DNA from: Acidobacteriota bacterium
GTDB taxonomy: Bacteria > Acidobacteriota > Terriglobia > Bryobacterales > Bryobacteraceae
Assembly (NCBI GenBank): GCA_016213725.1
Contig: JACQZS010000243.1
Location: 1-37,836, forward strand
DNA length: 37,836 nucleotides
Reading direction: 5' to 3'
Positions within the stretch are counted from its first letter, which is position 1; each line of letters opens with the position of its first letter. The notes beneath the pieces were generated by a model. That model was not told where the DNA came from. It did not search any database and saw only the letters and a program-made list of their open reading frames with translations. A program made the translations under genes and the position numbers. Shown here piece by piece: positions 26,194 through 34,231 of this stretch.

Positions 26194-27436
26194 CGCCGCA
26201 CCACTTTCCAGCCAGCGCCGCGCGGACGCAGGCGGCGGTCCTGGCGACAATCACCTCCGCGCCGATCATGCCGCGCGAGTAGTGCGCCTGCTTGAAGCCA
26301 TGCGTCACCAGCCGGCGCGCCGGAATCCGCATGTTGGTGGGGCAGGTGTCGCACAGCACCCGGCCCCCGGCCGCCGCGATCTGCTGCGCGATGCCCATGG
26401 ATTCGGCCAGCGCGCGCGTCGGCCGGGCCGTGTTCACCCACAGCGCCACGCCGTCCGCCACGTGCCGGCCGCGCAGCAACGCGGCGATCTCGGCGATCTC
26501 CTGAATCGAGGCGTGCGGGCAGCCGAGGATGACGGTGTCGATCTCGTCGCCCGTGTGGTTGCGCAGGGAGAGATACGCCTGGCGCAGAGTCTCGGGCGTG
26601 AACTGCAGGGCCTCGGAAGGCACATCGCCGTGGAAGGCGTCCGCCAGCGTGGGCGCCTCCGGCGTGACGCCGGCGATGTGGCACATGGTGACGCCGCCGC
26701 CGGTGGCCAGCGCGGCGCAGAGCTGTTTGGCGTCGTCCTGCGAGGGCCGCGGCGTGCCGTGAAATACCGGGATGCCGAGCCCTGCGGCGGCGCCGGCCAC
26801 ATAGCCGAGCGCGCCCCAATCGGAGGGGCAGGTGAGCGCGGCGGTGACCTCGACGCGCAGCGTCCCTTTGCGGTTTTCGTCGAGCAGCACGCCGAACTCC
26901 GGCACCAGGCCGAGCAGCGATGCGGCCATGGCGCTCTCCGTGCCGTGGCGCGTGGTGCGTGCGCCCAGAATCGAATTGGCGTAGACCACGGCGCTCGATT
27001 CGGTCCACGCGCAGACCTCGCCCTTGAGGGGCACGTTTCCGGTGAGATACGGCGCGCAGGTGAAGGTGGGCAGGAAACCGGAGCGCGTGGCCAGTTCGGC
27101 GATGCCGCGCTGCACCTCGATCTGCACCGGGTCGTTCTGCGGCACGTCCAGCGGATCCATGGTGAGGAAGAGCGTATGGACGGTGCAAAGGCAGCCGGGG
27201 GCGGTGGGATGCTGGCAGGCTTCGCGCAGCTCTTCCGCCTGTTGGGCGAGGGTGGCGGCTGAGGCGCCGCGCGCCAAAGTGTTGGCCACGGGCATCAGAG
27301 CGTGTGTGTTGGTGCAGCGGACCAGGCGCTTGGCGCCCATCACGTCACCCCATTCGACGATCCAGCGCAGCGCGCGGGCCAGGTATGGCCCCCGGCCGCC
27401 GGCCAGGACGGATAGTTGATCTGAAGTGAGTTCCAT
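26186..27436 (-). CDS. Aconitase X catalytic subunit, DUF521
   Basis: A 416-residue large subunit of aconitase X. Family features include RCTNTHALMPVANTLARGAS, CAPYLTGNVPLKGEVCAWTE with SSAVVYANSILGARTTRHG, and GYVAGAAAGLGIPVFHG. Candidate Fe-S ligand cysteines are in TCAPYLTG, LGCPHAS and LCDTCPTNMR. The usual subunit length is about 400, so it appears complete. It converts a hydroxy-acid-like substrate by dehydration. cis-3-Hydroxy-L-proline is the best guess from bacterial relatives, but no proline-catabolic neighbours are present; a DUF2961 gene lies downstream instead. The start at 27436 faces the divergent hydrolase gene across 49 bp. Confidence 0.9.
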   Translation of the reverse strand: MELTSDQLSVLAGGRGPYLARALRWIVEWGDVMGAKRLVRCTNTHALMPVANTLARGASAATLAQQAEELREACQHPTAPGCLCTVHTLFLTMDPLDVPQNDPVQIEVQRGIAELATRSGFLPTFTCAPYLTGNVPLKGEVCAWTESSAVVYANSILGARTTRHGTESAMAASLLGLVPEFGVLLDENRKGTLRVEVTAALTCPSDWGALGYVAGAAAGLGIPVFHGTPRPSQDDAKQLCAALATGGGVTMCHIAGVTPEAPTLADAFHGDVPSEALQFTPETLRQAYLSLRNHTGDEIDTVILGCPHASIQEIAEIAALLRGRHVADGVALWVNTARPTRALAESMGIAQQIAAAGGRVLCDTCPTNMRIPARRLVTHGFKQAHYSRGMIGAEVIVARTAACVRAALAGKWCGDE

Positions 27437-27485
27437 GGCGGTTTTCTGCGACCATCATATGGCAACTCAGGTAGTCTGGATGATC

Positions 27486-28376
27486 ATGAGAACTCAATTG
27501 CTGGCATGCATGGCGGTGGCCGCCGCGACGGCGCTGGGCCAGGGCCTGGATACTGTTCGCATCCTGAACCAGTACGCGGTGACTCCGAACATCACCTACC
27601 TCACGGCAAACAACTACGAGAGCAAACTGGATGTCTACCGCCGGCGCGGCATCGAAACGCCGCTGCCCACCGTCGTCGTGATCCACGGCGGGGGCTGGGT
27701 GGGCGGCACGAAGGAGGCCACCAGCCTGTGGGTGCTGCCGTATCTGGAAGCCGGTTTCAACGTGGTGAACGTGGAATACCGCCTGGCGCGCGTCTCTCTG
27801 GCGCCGGCGGCGGTGGAGGATTGCCGCTGCGCCCTGCGCTGGGTGGCGAGGAACGCAAAGCAGTATGGCTTCGATCCCGCGAAGCTCATCCTCACCGGCG
27901 GCTCGGCGGGCGGACACCTGGCGCTGATCACCGGCATGATCCCCGAATCCGCCGGACTCGACCGCTACTGCGAGGGCGGGCCGGAGCCCAAGGCCGCCGC
28001 CATCGTCAACTGGTACGGCATCACGGACGTAGCGGACCTGCTGGATGGCCAGAACAAGAAAGGCTATGCCGTGACATGGCTGGGCTGGCAGAGCGATCGC
28101 GTGGAGATCGCCAAGAGAGTATCGCCCATGACCTACGTGCGCGCCGGTCTGCCCGCGGTGCTCACCATCCACGGCGATGCCGACCCCACCGTGCCCTACG
28201 CGCACGGCGTGGCGCTGACCAAAGCTCTGAAGGCGGCCGGCGTGCAGGCCGAACTCTTCACCGTGCCGGGCGGCAAGCATGGCGGCTTTTCGCTGGCGGA
28301 AAGCCTGAAGGTCTACCAGGCCATCGGCGGCTTTCTCGGCGGTTTGGGGCTGACGCCTCCCCCGCTGGCGAAGTGA
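27486..28376 (+). CDS. Exported alpha/beta hydrolase (esterase/lipase, HSL/BD-FAE-like)
   Basis: A 296-residue alpha/beta hydrolase with a short signal peptide (MRTQLLACMAVAAATALGQG). It has the HGGGW oxyanion-hole motif, the nucleophile elbow GGSAGGH, the acid in HGDADPTVPY and the catalytic His in PGGKHGGF. This is the pattern of hormone-sensitive-lipase-like or feruloyl/acetylxylan esterases of the periplasm. I prefer the ATG at 27486; upstream in-frame starts add a non-signal segment lying in the promoter region. De-esterification of plant or microbial polysaccharide is a reasonable but unproven role. Confidence 0.88.
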   Translation: MRTQLLACMAVAAATALGQGLDTVRILNQYAVTPNITYLTANNYESKLDVYRRRGIETPLPTVVVIHGGGWVGGTKEATSLWVLPYLEAGFNVVNVEYRLARVSLAPAAVEDCRCALRWVARNAKQYGFDPAKLILTGGSAGGHLALITGMIPESAGLDRYCEGGPEPKAAAIVNWYGITDVADLLDGQNKKGYAVTWLGWQSDRVEIAKRVSPMTYVRAGLPAVLTIHGDADPTVPYAHGVALTKALKAAGVQAELFTVPGGKHGGFSLAESLKVYQAIGGFLGGLGLTPPPLAK

Positions 28377-28413
28377 TGACCGGGTGTACACTGTTCTTCA
28401 CCTGGGGTTCCAC

Positions 28414-28908
28414 ATGAACAGCAAAGCCGCCACCGTCGCCGAATACATGAACGATTTGCCGGAGGAGCGCCGCAAGGCGATCGATCAGGTCAGGAAAGTC
28501 ATCAAGAAGAATCTCCCGAAAGGCGTCGTGGAGGGCATGAACTACGGCGCCATCGGCTACTACGTGCCGCACAAGATCTATCCGCCCGGCTACCACTGCG
28601 ACCCGAAGCAGCCGCTGCCCTTCGCCGGGCTGGCCTCGCAGAAGGGCCACATGTCGATCTACCTCTGCACGCTCTACATGAATCCGGAGCTGGAGAAATG
28701 GCTGCGCGGCCAGTTCGCCGAAAAGGGCAAGAAGCTCGACATGGGCAAGGGCTGCGTGCGGTTCAAGAAATTGGAAGACCTGCCGCTGGATGTCGTGGGC
28801 GCGGCGGTGGCGCGCATGCCGCTGGAGGACCTGATCGCCCTCTACGATCAGCGCGTGGCCGAATCGAAGGAGCGCCGCAAGGCCAAGACAGCCGCCAAGA
28901 AAAAGTAA
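28414..28908 (+). CDS. DUF1801 domain protein
   Basis: A 164-residue protein of the YdhG/DUF1801 fold. It begins with TVAEYMNDLPEERRKAIDQVR and continues with VVEGMNYGAIGYYVP, PFAGLASQKGHMSIYLCTLY and KGCVRFKKLEDLPLDVVGA. The C-terminus is a Lys/Arg tail (RRKAKTAAKKK). The family is small, cytosolic and of unknown biochemistry; iron-chaperone and stress links exist for some members. It starts 37 nt after the hydrolase stop and may share its transcript. Confidence 0.88.
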   Translation: MNSKAATVAEYMNDLPEERRKAIDQVRKVIKKNLPKGVVEGMNYGAIGYYVPHKIYPPGYHCDPKQPLPFAGLASQKGHMSIYLCTLYMNPELEKWLRGQFAEKGKKLDMGKGCVRFKKLEDLPLDVVGAAVARMPLEDLIALYDQRVAESKERRKAKTAAKKK

Positions 28909-28963
28909 GACGCTTCTTTTCCGGCGAGGCCGGGTTCATATTGAAAGAAGGAGGCCTACGCGG

Positions 28964-29686
28964 ATGAAGCTGGCGGCTTGTCTGATATTGGCGATGGGCT
29001 TGGCGGCGGGCCAGGAGAGCTTGCGCGAAAGAGCGCCGGCCGGCGCCAGCCGGGTGATGGACGACGGTACGGTGCTGCTGGCGGCGGGCACGCGCATTCC
29101 GCTGGTGATGATGAACTCCATCAGCACGCGCAACGCCGAGCCGGGCGATCAGATCTACCTGCGCACGATGATGCCTGTGGCGGTGGAAGGGCGCATCGTC
29201 ATCCCCGAGGGCACCTATGTCACCGGATCTGTGGTGAAGAGCGTGCGGCCGGGCAAGGTGAAGGGCAAGGGGCAGCTGGCGGTGCGCTTCGATTCCATGA
29301 TGCTCTCCGACGGGCGTTCCATCGACCTTACCGGCAAGCTGGGCTCGCTCGACGGCGACAACCCCGGCAAACTGGACCGCCAGGAAGGCAAGGTCACCGG
29401 GCCGGGCTCGGAGGGCAGGGACGCGCTCACGGTAGGCTCCACCGCCGCCGCCGGAACCATGATGGGCGGCTGGATTGGGGACCACGGCTCGGATGCCGCC
29501 ATCGGCGCCGGCGCGGGCGCCGCGGCCGGCCTGGCCGCCGTCCTGATGACACGCGGCCCCGAGGCCACGCTGCACAAGGGCGCCACGGTGGACATGGTGT
29601 TGAACCGCGACGTGCGCATGGACGGCACGGCGGTGGGAGGCCGGCCCGCCAGGGGCCGCGGCTTCCAGCCCGCCCCCCCAAAGTAA
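28964..29686 (+). CDS. Exported VirB10/TrbI-like protein without a secretion system
   Basis: A 240-residue protein preceded by AGGAGG and starting with a signal peptide (MKLAACLILAMGLAAGQ). The body resembles the C-terminal beta-barrel domain of VirB10/TrbI: LLAAGTRIPLVMMNSISTRN, PGDQIYLRTMMPVAVEGRIV, IPEGTYVTGSV, then a Gly/Ala-rich helical hairpin (AAGTMMGGWIGDHGSDAAIG) and ATLHKGATVDMVLNRDV. There is no membrane anchor, Pro-rich arm or other type IV secretion gene nearby, so it is probably an envelope protein of unknown job rather than a conjugation component. Its 3' end faces a strong bidirectional hairpin. Confidence 0.85.
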   Translation: MKLAACLILAMGLAAGQESLRERAPAGASRVMDDGTVLLAAGTRIPLVMMNSISTRNAEPGDQIYLRTMMPVAVEGRIVIPEGTYVTGSVVKSVRPGKVKGKGQLAVRFDSMMLSDGRSIDLTGKLGSLDGDNPGKLDRQEGKVTGPGSEGRDALTVGSTAAAGTMMGGWIGDHGSDAAIGAGAGAAAGLAAVLMTRGPEATLHKGATVDMVLNRDVRMDGTAVGGRPARGRGFQPAPPK

Positions 29687-29697
29687 TCGATGAAAAG

Positions 29698-29728
29698 CGC
29701 GGCGCCGGTGGAGACGGCCGGCGCCGCG
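29698..29728. terminator. Bidirectional hairpin terminator
   Basis: An 11-bp perfect stem (CGCGGCGCCGG... / ...CCGGCGCCGCG core) with a 9-nt loop sits between the converging stops at 29686 and 29745. An AAAA run lies just before it, giving a UUUU on the minus strand, so it best terminates the cytochrome transcript. Confidence 0.65.
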
Positions 29729-29744
29729 GACAGACCGCCGGGAA

Positions 29745-31067
29745 TCAGCGGTCGTAAGTGCTGCCTGAGGTGCGGATCTCGTGCGCGCGGCGCACGTCCT
29801 CGCTGCGCCCCGGCCCATGGCAGGTGACGCATTGCTCCTTGCCTTCGAGCACCGATTGGTAGGCGCCGAAGCTGGCGCCCTTCGAGATCATGTGGGAGCG
29901 GACCTCGGCGGAGTCGTGGCAGCCGGAGCAGGTGGCGGCGATGGGGCTGATGCGCAGGTCGTTGGAGGGATCGCGATCAACAGTGGAACTGGTGGTGTTG
30001 TTGATGACGCTGCCCGTGTTGATGGTGGATCCGAGCTTGGTGACCTGCCGGAGTTCGAAGGTGCCCTTGCGGCCGTCGTCGATGTGGCACTTGGTGCAGT
30101 TGCGAAGTTCGGACGGGAACCGCACCTGCGAGAAGTCCACAACCGTGCCGCGGAAGCCGACCACGGAGAAGGGCGTCTTGCGGAAGCCGCCGGCGTGGAT
30201 GGAGTGGACCATGCGCTTGAAGTCCACCGACTGCTCGGCTCCGGAGGCGCGGTAGGCGGCGTCGGTCTGGTTGGGGTTGTGACACACCACGCAGGCCGCC
30301 GGTTCCTCGTTGCGGTTGGCGCCGTGCAGGCTGAGGCGGGGGACAATGGTGTTGCCATGCTGGCGGTCGTCATGGCACTGCTTGCACTTGTTGAACTCGA
30401 CGATCTGGCGGCGCGGCGTCGCCGTGTCGATGGCAAAGTCGCGGGCCAGCGTCTTCACCGGAACACTGGCGTAGACAGGCTGGTTCAGGGCGTCGAAGCC
30501 GGTCTGCTCGCTGGGGTGCCCTTCTATCAGCAACCGGCCTACGCCGGAGACCTGTGCGGGCAGCGTGGTGATCATCCAGAAGCGGCCGGTGGGACAGAAC
30601 GGAGGCGATCCGGCGGCGCCGCAGGGCTTGGCCGCCGTGGGGCCGGCGAGCGCATTCAGCGACACTGGAGCGGCCGGCGCCACGCCATTGGGAGCCGTGG
30701 GCGGGACCGCCGTCATCCACGTGCGCGTCACCGTGGTGATCGCAGCCGTGTTGGTGAACTCGGGCAGTCCGTAGGAGTTGTTGGTCCAGCCGACGACAAC
30801 GCGCAGCGAAGCCACCCCCGCGGGGTACGGCGCCACCCCGGACAGGATGTTGTAGGGCGTGTTTGCGCTCATTGGATTGGTCACCGAGAAGACCACCGTC
30901 AGCACGTGCGTGGACGGCACATAAATGAGCGAATCGACGTTGTATTGATAGTTGGCGGTGGAGTTCCACAACAGTTGGGCCTGGAGGGCGGGTGCGAGTG
31001 AGCCGGTAAGCAGAACTGCGAGCAGTGCCAGCCGGAGGATTTGAGAGCCGTTACGAGAGGTGGGCAT
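29745..31067 (-). CDS. OmcA/MtrC-like multihaem cytochrome c (five haems)
   Basis: A 440-residue exported cytochrome with a signal peptide (LRLALLAVLLTGSLAPALQA). The N-terminal half is a beta domain with no haem sites. Five CxxCH motifs follow: CKQCH (228), CVVCH (259), CTKCH (324), CSGCH (380) and CVTCH (413). The spacing and the blocks around them (VDFKRMVHSIHAG, FPSELRNCTKCHID) match the OmcA/MtrC decahaem family, but with half the haem count, so it may be a one-lobe form. The family moves electrons to or across the outer membrane. It lies at the end of an electron-transfer cluster, preceded by its own long structured leader, which suggests separate control. Confidence 0.88.
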   Translation of the reverse strand: MPTSRNGSQILRLALLAVLLTGSLAPALQAQLLWNSTANYQYNVDSLIYVPSTHVLTVVFSVTNPMSANTPYNILSGVAPYPAGVASLRVVVGWTNNSYGLPEFTNTAAITTVTRTWMTAVPPTAPNGVAPAAPVSLNALAGPTAAKPCGAAGSPPFCPTGRFWMITTLPAQVSGVGRLLIEGHPSEQTGFDALNQPVYASVPVKTLARDFAIDTATPRRQIVEFNKCKQCHDDRQHGNTIVPRLSLHGANRNEEPAACVVCHNPNQTDAAYRASGAEQSVDFKRMVHSIHAGGFRKTPFSVVGFRGTVVDFSQVRFPSELRNCTKCHIDDGRKGTFELRQVTKLGSTINTGSVINNTTSSTVDRDPSNDLRISPIAATCSGCHDSAEVRSHMISKGASFGAYQSVLEGKEQCVTCHGPGRSEDVRRAHEIRTSGSTYDR

Positions 31068-31071
31068 GATG

Positions 31072-31232
31072 GGCCTTTCAGGGATTTAGTGTTGGCCGGG
31101 CTGGTGCGGGACAGCGGGATCCGCCAAGACGGACGCAATCACTAACAATTGCTTCATGTATCAATTCGTCGGCGGAGTGATTGCTGAACAGTAGAGTTCT
31201 AAGTCTGTTTGGCGGAGTTTCCCTGAAAGGCC
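31072..31232 (-). promoter_or_regulatory. Structured leader of nested inverted repeats upstream of the pentahaem cytochrome
   Basis: Three nested perfect inverted repeats fill this leader. The outer pair is 13 bp (TCCCTGAAAGGCC, arms 31072-31084 and 31220-31232). The middle pair is 8 bp (TCCGCCAA / TTGGCGGA, 31120-31127 and 31209-31216). The inner pair is 9 bp (31135-31143 and 31176-31184), capped by an AATTG/CAATT pair. The outer arm nearest the gene contains GAAAGG, the only ribosome-binding-like sequence, 6 nt before the ATG. Pairing would hide it. A translational switch or a small palindromic element are both possible. Confidence 0.6.
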
Positions 31233-31253
31233 TGATAGGAAGGGGTCGGAGGT

Positions 31254-31270
31254 CCTAGTTGTTCACTAGG
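31254..31270 (-). terminator. Short palindromic hairpin after the membrane-protein gene
   Basis: CCTAGT-TGTTC-ACTAGG forms a 6-bp stem with a 5-nt loop directly after the stop codon at 31271. There is no U-run, so termination would be weak. It separates the upstream operon from the structured leader. Confidence 0.35.
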
Positions 31271-33040
31271 TTAGTCGCCCGATCCGGCCGCTGCGTTGTG
31301 CTCTCGCCGCAGGATGCGCGGAAGGCAGATGAGCGCGCTGCCGTAGATGATGAGAGACAGGACCATGGCAAAGGTATTGGCTTGGCGGAAGTCCTGGAAG
31401 AGCAGCTTGCCGGAGGCGATGGCGGTGAAGAGCCAGGCGAACCAGCGCAACTCCCGGCTGTGGCTGTAGATGGCGCTGCAGGCGGCCAGCAGGGCCGTGC
31501 CGATCAGCGTGACGGTGAGCAGCGTGGGACAGAAATCGCGCGCACCCACTCCGGTCGAGAGCATGCGGCACAACGGGGCCACGGCCATGGAAGCGGCGCC
31601 GGCGAGGCTCCACAGCGCGCTGGCGGAGAGCAGCAGCGCGGCCGCGGCATAGAGGCGCGAGCCGAGTTTGGAGAGAGACGGCGGCAGCGGGGCGCGCAGG
31701 AACAGGAAGTACGCCGCCAGGCAGCCGGCGGCGGCGATCCAGGCTGAATAATGCGGCGCGAGCGCGTCCGGATGAGCCTCCGAAGAGAAGAACAGCGAGG
31801 CGGTGTTGGCGGCCAGGCCGGAAGAGAAGAGCGAAAGCAAGGCGTAGACGCCGGAGTGGACTTTGAGCGTCATGCGTCCGGAGCTGCCGCCGGCGGTGAC
31901 GAAGAACACAGCCAGGACGGACCAAAAAGCGACCAGGAACGCGCCGCTCAACAGGAACCCGGAACCGATGAGAACCAAGGCCAGACCGAAGGTGGAGTAG
32001 GTGAGGAAGTTGCGGTCCTTGCCGGCATGGCGCTCCAGGAAGAAGAACGACACCACGTAGCAGGCGATGCCGCACAGGCTCCAGAAGCCGCCCACGGTGA
32101 GGACCGAGGCGGCGTGGCCGTGGGCGATGGTGATGGCGCCCCAGGAGCCGATGATGGCGGCGGCGACGCACTGCGCAATCTCGAAGACGGCGATGTTGAA
32201 GCCGCGCCCCAGGGTCCTGACGTATGTGCTGGCGAGGTAGATGACCGTGAGCCCGATCTGCAGGGCCAAAACCTGCCCCATGGGCAGGACCGGATAGCTG
32301 GGCAGCGAGCCGGAGGGCTGGGCGGCGGCGAAGGTGGTGAGCACGAGGGCGAGGTCAGCCACGGCGGCCACAATCCAGCGCTCTCCCAGGTAATGCTCCA
32401 GGCAGGCCGAGATCTCCACGGCGGCGGCGAGGCCCAGCAGTGCTGTGGAGTAGGGGATCAGCTCGTGTGTGCGCAGAATCAAGGCCCCGGCCAGCAAGAG
32501 GCCGGCGACGGAGCTGATGAGCGCCACGGCGTTCAGGTTCTTGCGCCAGGAGATGCCCAGGCCGAAGGCGGAGAAGAACATCAGCAGCCCGGCGGTCTGC
32601 CAGGCGGAGATGGCCTGGAAGCGCACGGTGGCTTCCCACAGCAGCGGGGCGAGGATCAGCACGCTGGTGAGCGAGCGCAAACACACCGAGAATGTTTCCG
32701 AGGCCGGGGTGCGCGCGGCCCAGATCAGCCAGGCCAGGGCGTAGCACAGGCCCAGAGCCACACCGCCTCGGGCGGAGTAGGTGCCGTTTTCGGCCAGCGC
32801 CCGCAACAAGTACGCCAGCGCGAGGCCGAGCAGCGAAATGCCGATGGAGGTGGTGGTGGCGGCGGTGTCGCCGATGCGGGGTAGGCTGAGGCCTTCGAGC
32901 ACGTCTTCTTCGCCGGATTCCTCCTCAAAGCCGTGGATGGCGAGTTTGCGCTCCACGGCGGCGAGGCGCAGGCGCAACTCACCCACTTGGCGCGCGAGAT
33001 CCTGGACATCGCCCGCGGAGGGCTGGGATTCCGATTGCAT
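31271..33040 (-). CDS. Polytopic membrane protein, DUF2339-like
   Basis: A 589-residue inner-membrane protein. The N-terminal 40 residues are an amphipathic coiled coil (VQDLARQVGELRLRLAAVERKL), followed by an acidic linker (EEESGEEDVLEG) and some 16-18 hydrophobic helices with few charges. This is the layout of DUF2339 proteins, whose function is not known. I start it at the ATG at 33040, with GAGGTG upstream; a GTG two codons earlier is possible. It begins 9 nt after the stop of the NrfD gene, so it probably belongs to the same electron-transfer operon and may anchor or assemble the complex. That role is inferred from position only. Confidence 0.75.
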   Translation of the reverse strand: MQSESQPSAGDVQDLARQVGELRLRLAAVERKLAIHGFEEESGEEDVLEGLSLPRIGDTAATTTSIGISLLGLALAYLLRALAENGTYSARGGVALGLCYALAWLIWAARTPASETFSVCLRSLTSVLILAPLLWEATVRFQAISAWQTAGLLMFFSAFGLGISWRKNLNAVALISSVAGLLLAGALILRTHELIPYSTALLGLAAAVEISACLEHYLGERWIVAAVADLALVLTTFAAAQPSGSLPSYPVLPMGQVLALQIGLTVIYLASTYVRTLGRGFNIAVFEIAQCVAAAIIGSWGAITIAHGHAASVLTVGGFWSLCGIACYVVSFFFLERHAGKDRNFLTYSTFGLALVLIGSGFLLSGAFLVAFWSVLAVFFVTAGGSSGRMTLKVHSGVYALLSLFSSGLAANTASLFFSSEAHPDALAPHYSAWIAAAGCLAAYFLFLRAPLPPSLSKLGSRLYAAAALLLSASALWSLAGAASMAVAPLCRMLSTGVGARDFCPTLLTVTLIGTALLAACSAIYSHSRELRWFAWLFTAIASGKLLFQDFRQANTFAMVLSLIIYGSALICLPRILRREHNAAAGSGD

Positions 33041-33049
33041 GGGCACACC

Positions 33050-34219
33050 TCACAGGGCCTGCGGCTCCTCGAAGGGAGGCAGGAGTTTTACGAGCACCCA
33101 GAGGATTCCGAGCGGGAGAAGCATGAGCGCAAGACTGGACAGCAGGCCCTCCCGGGCGGCGAATTGCAGCTTATAGGTGGTGTAGCCGAGGTAGCTCTTG
33201 GAGAAGAGCTGGCCCCCGATTACCACATTCCAGCGCATGGCGAAGATGCCGATGAGCGTGAGAACGCCGGAGACGGCGTAGAGCTTGCGGCGGGTGGATT
33301 CGGCCAGGCGCAGCACCTGGGCGGCGCCGAGCAGGGCCAGTGGGAGGCAGGTGCCGAGGAGGATCTGGAGAATCACCTGCGAGGTGTAGAGGCGGGTGTG
33401 CACCATGAAGTCCAGGCTGCGGAAGGATTCGTCGGCTTCGTAGATTCTGTGCACCAAATCGAGCATTTCGAGCGAGAAATCGATCACAAACACGTAGAAA
33501 AGGTACTTGGCGATGGTGTCGAGGCAGCGCATGTCGAGCGCCCGTTTCAGCAGCAGGCAGGAGGCGTGGTAAAGCAGCATGACGGCGGCGATGCCGGAGA
33601 CCATGGCGGAGAACAGGAAGACGATGGGCATCAGGGGCGTGGACCACCAGGCATTGGCTTTGACCGAGCCGAAGATGAACCCGACATAGCCGTGGAGGAG
33701 GAAGGCCGAGGGGATGCCGATGATGGTGATGATGTAGCCGACGCGGTCGTCGATGGAGCGCGCGGCCGGACTGACATTCATGGAGCCGAGGGTGAGGATC
33801 TTGTAGACCCAGCCGATAGGGCCGGAAGTGGTGCGGGCCTTGTGGACGATGTCGGCGCGGTAGTCGAGCCAGATCTCGGCCAGCAGCACCACCATGAGGT
33901 ACCAGAGATAGACGAAGCCGAACATGGCCATGGCGGAGGAGCGGTGCGGGGTGAGGTACATCTCCAGCGAGCGCTCGGGGTGGCCGAGGTGGAGTTGGAG
34001 CGGCAGCGGCGCCACCAGCAGGAACGCCAGGGCGGTGAGCAGGGCGAGGCGGTAGGTGGGCTTGACGGCGGAGACGCGGAAGACGCGCTCCAGCGAGGCG
34101 AGGATGAAGGCGCCGGCGACAAGTCCTGTGATGTAGGGGTAGAGCACGATGAGGATGCTCCACTGCAGCTCGACCTCATTGGGGTACATGAAACCTTCGA
34201 CGCCTGGGATGGGATGCAT
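33050..34219 (-). CDS. NrfD/PsrC-family quinone-interacting membrane subunit
   Basis: A 389-residue integral membrane protein with about ten helices. NrfD/PsrC features are ELQWSILIVLYPYITGLVAG at the start, LPLQLHLGHPERSLEMYLTP, and the SAMAMFGFVYLWYLM and STPLMPIVFLFSAMVSG helices. In polysulfide reductases and alternative complex III such subunits bind menaquinol and pass electrons to an Fe-S partner. Its partner is the ferredoxin gene 12 nt upstream. No molybdopterin subunit is encoded nearby, so it more likely serves a quinol-oxidising cytochrome complex like Geobacter Cbc (inference). Confidence 0.9.
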   Translation of the reverse strand: MHPIPGVEGFMYPNEVELQWSILIVLYPYITGLVAGAFILASLERVFRVSAVKPTYRLALLTALAFLLVAPLPLQLHLGHPERSLEMYLTPHRSSAMAMFGFVYLWYLMVVLLAEIWLDYRADIVHKARTTSGPIGWVYKILTLGSMNVSPAARSIDDRVGYIITIIGIPSAFLLHGYVGFIFGSVKANAWWSTPLMPIVFLFSAMVSGIAAVMLLYHASCLLLKRALDMRCLDTIAKYLFYVFVIDFSLEMLDLVHRIYEADESFRSLDFMVHTRLYTSQVILQILLGTCLPLALLGAAQVLRLAESTRRKLYAVSGVLTLIGIFAMRWNVVIGGQLFSKSYLGYTTYKLQFAAREGLLSSLALMLLPLGILWVLVKLLPPFEEPQAL

Positions 34220-34231
34220 CGGGATCTCCTT

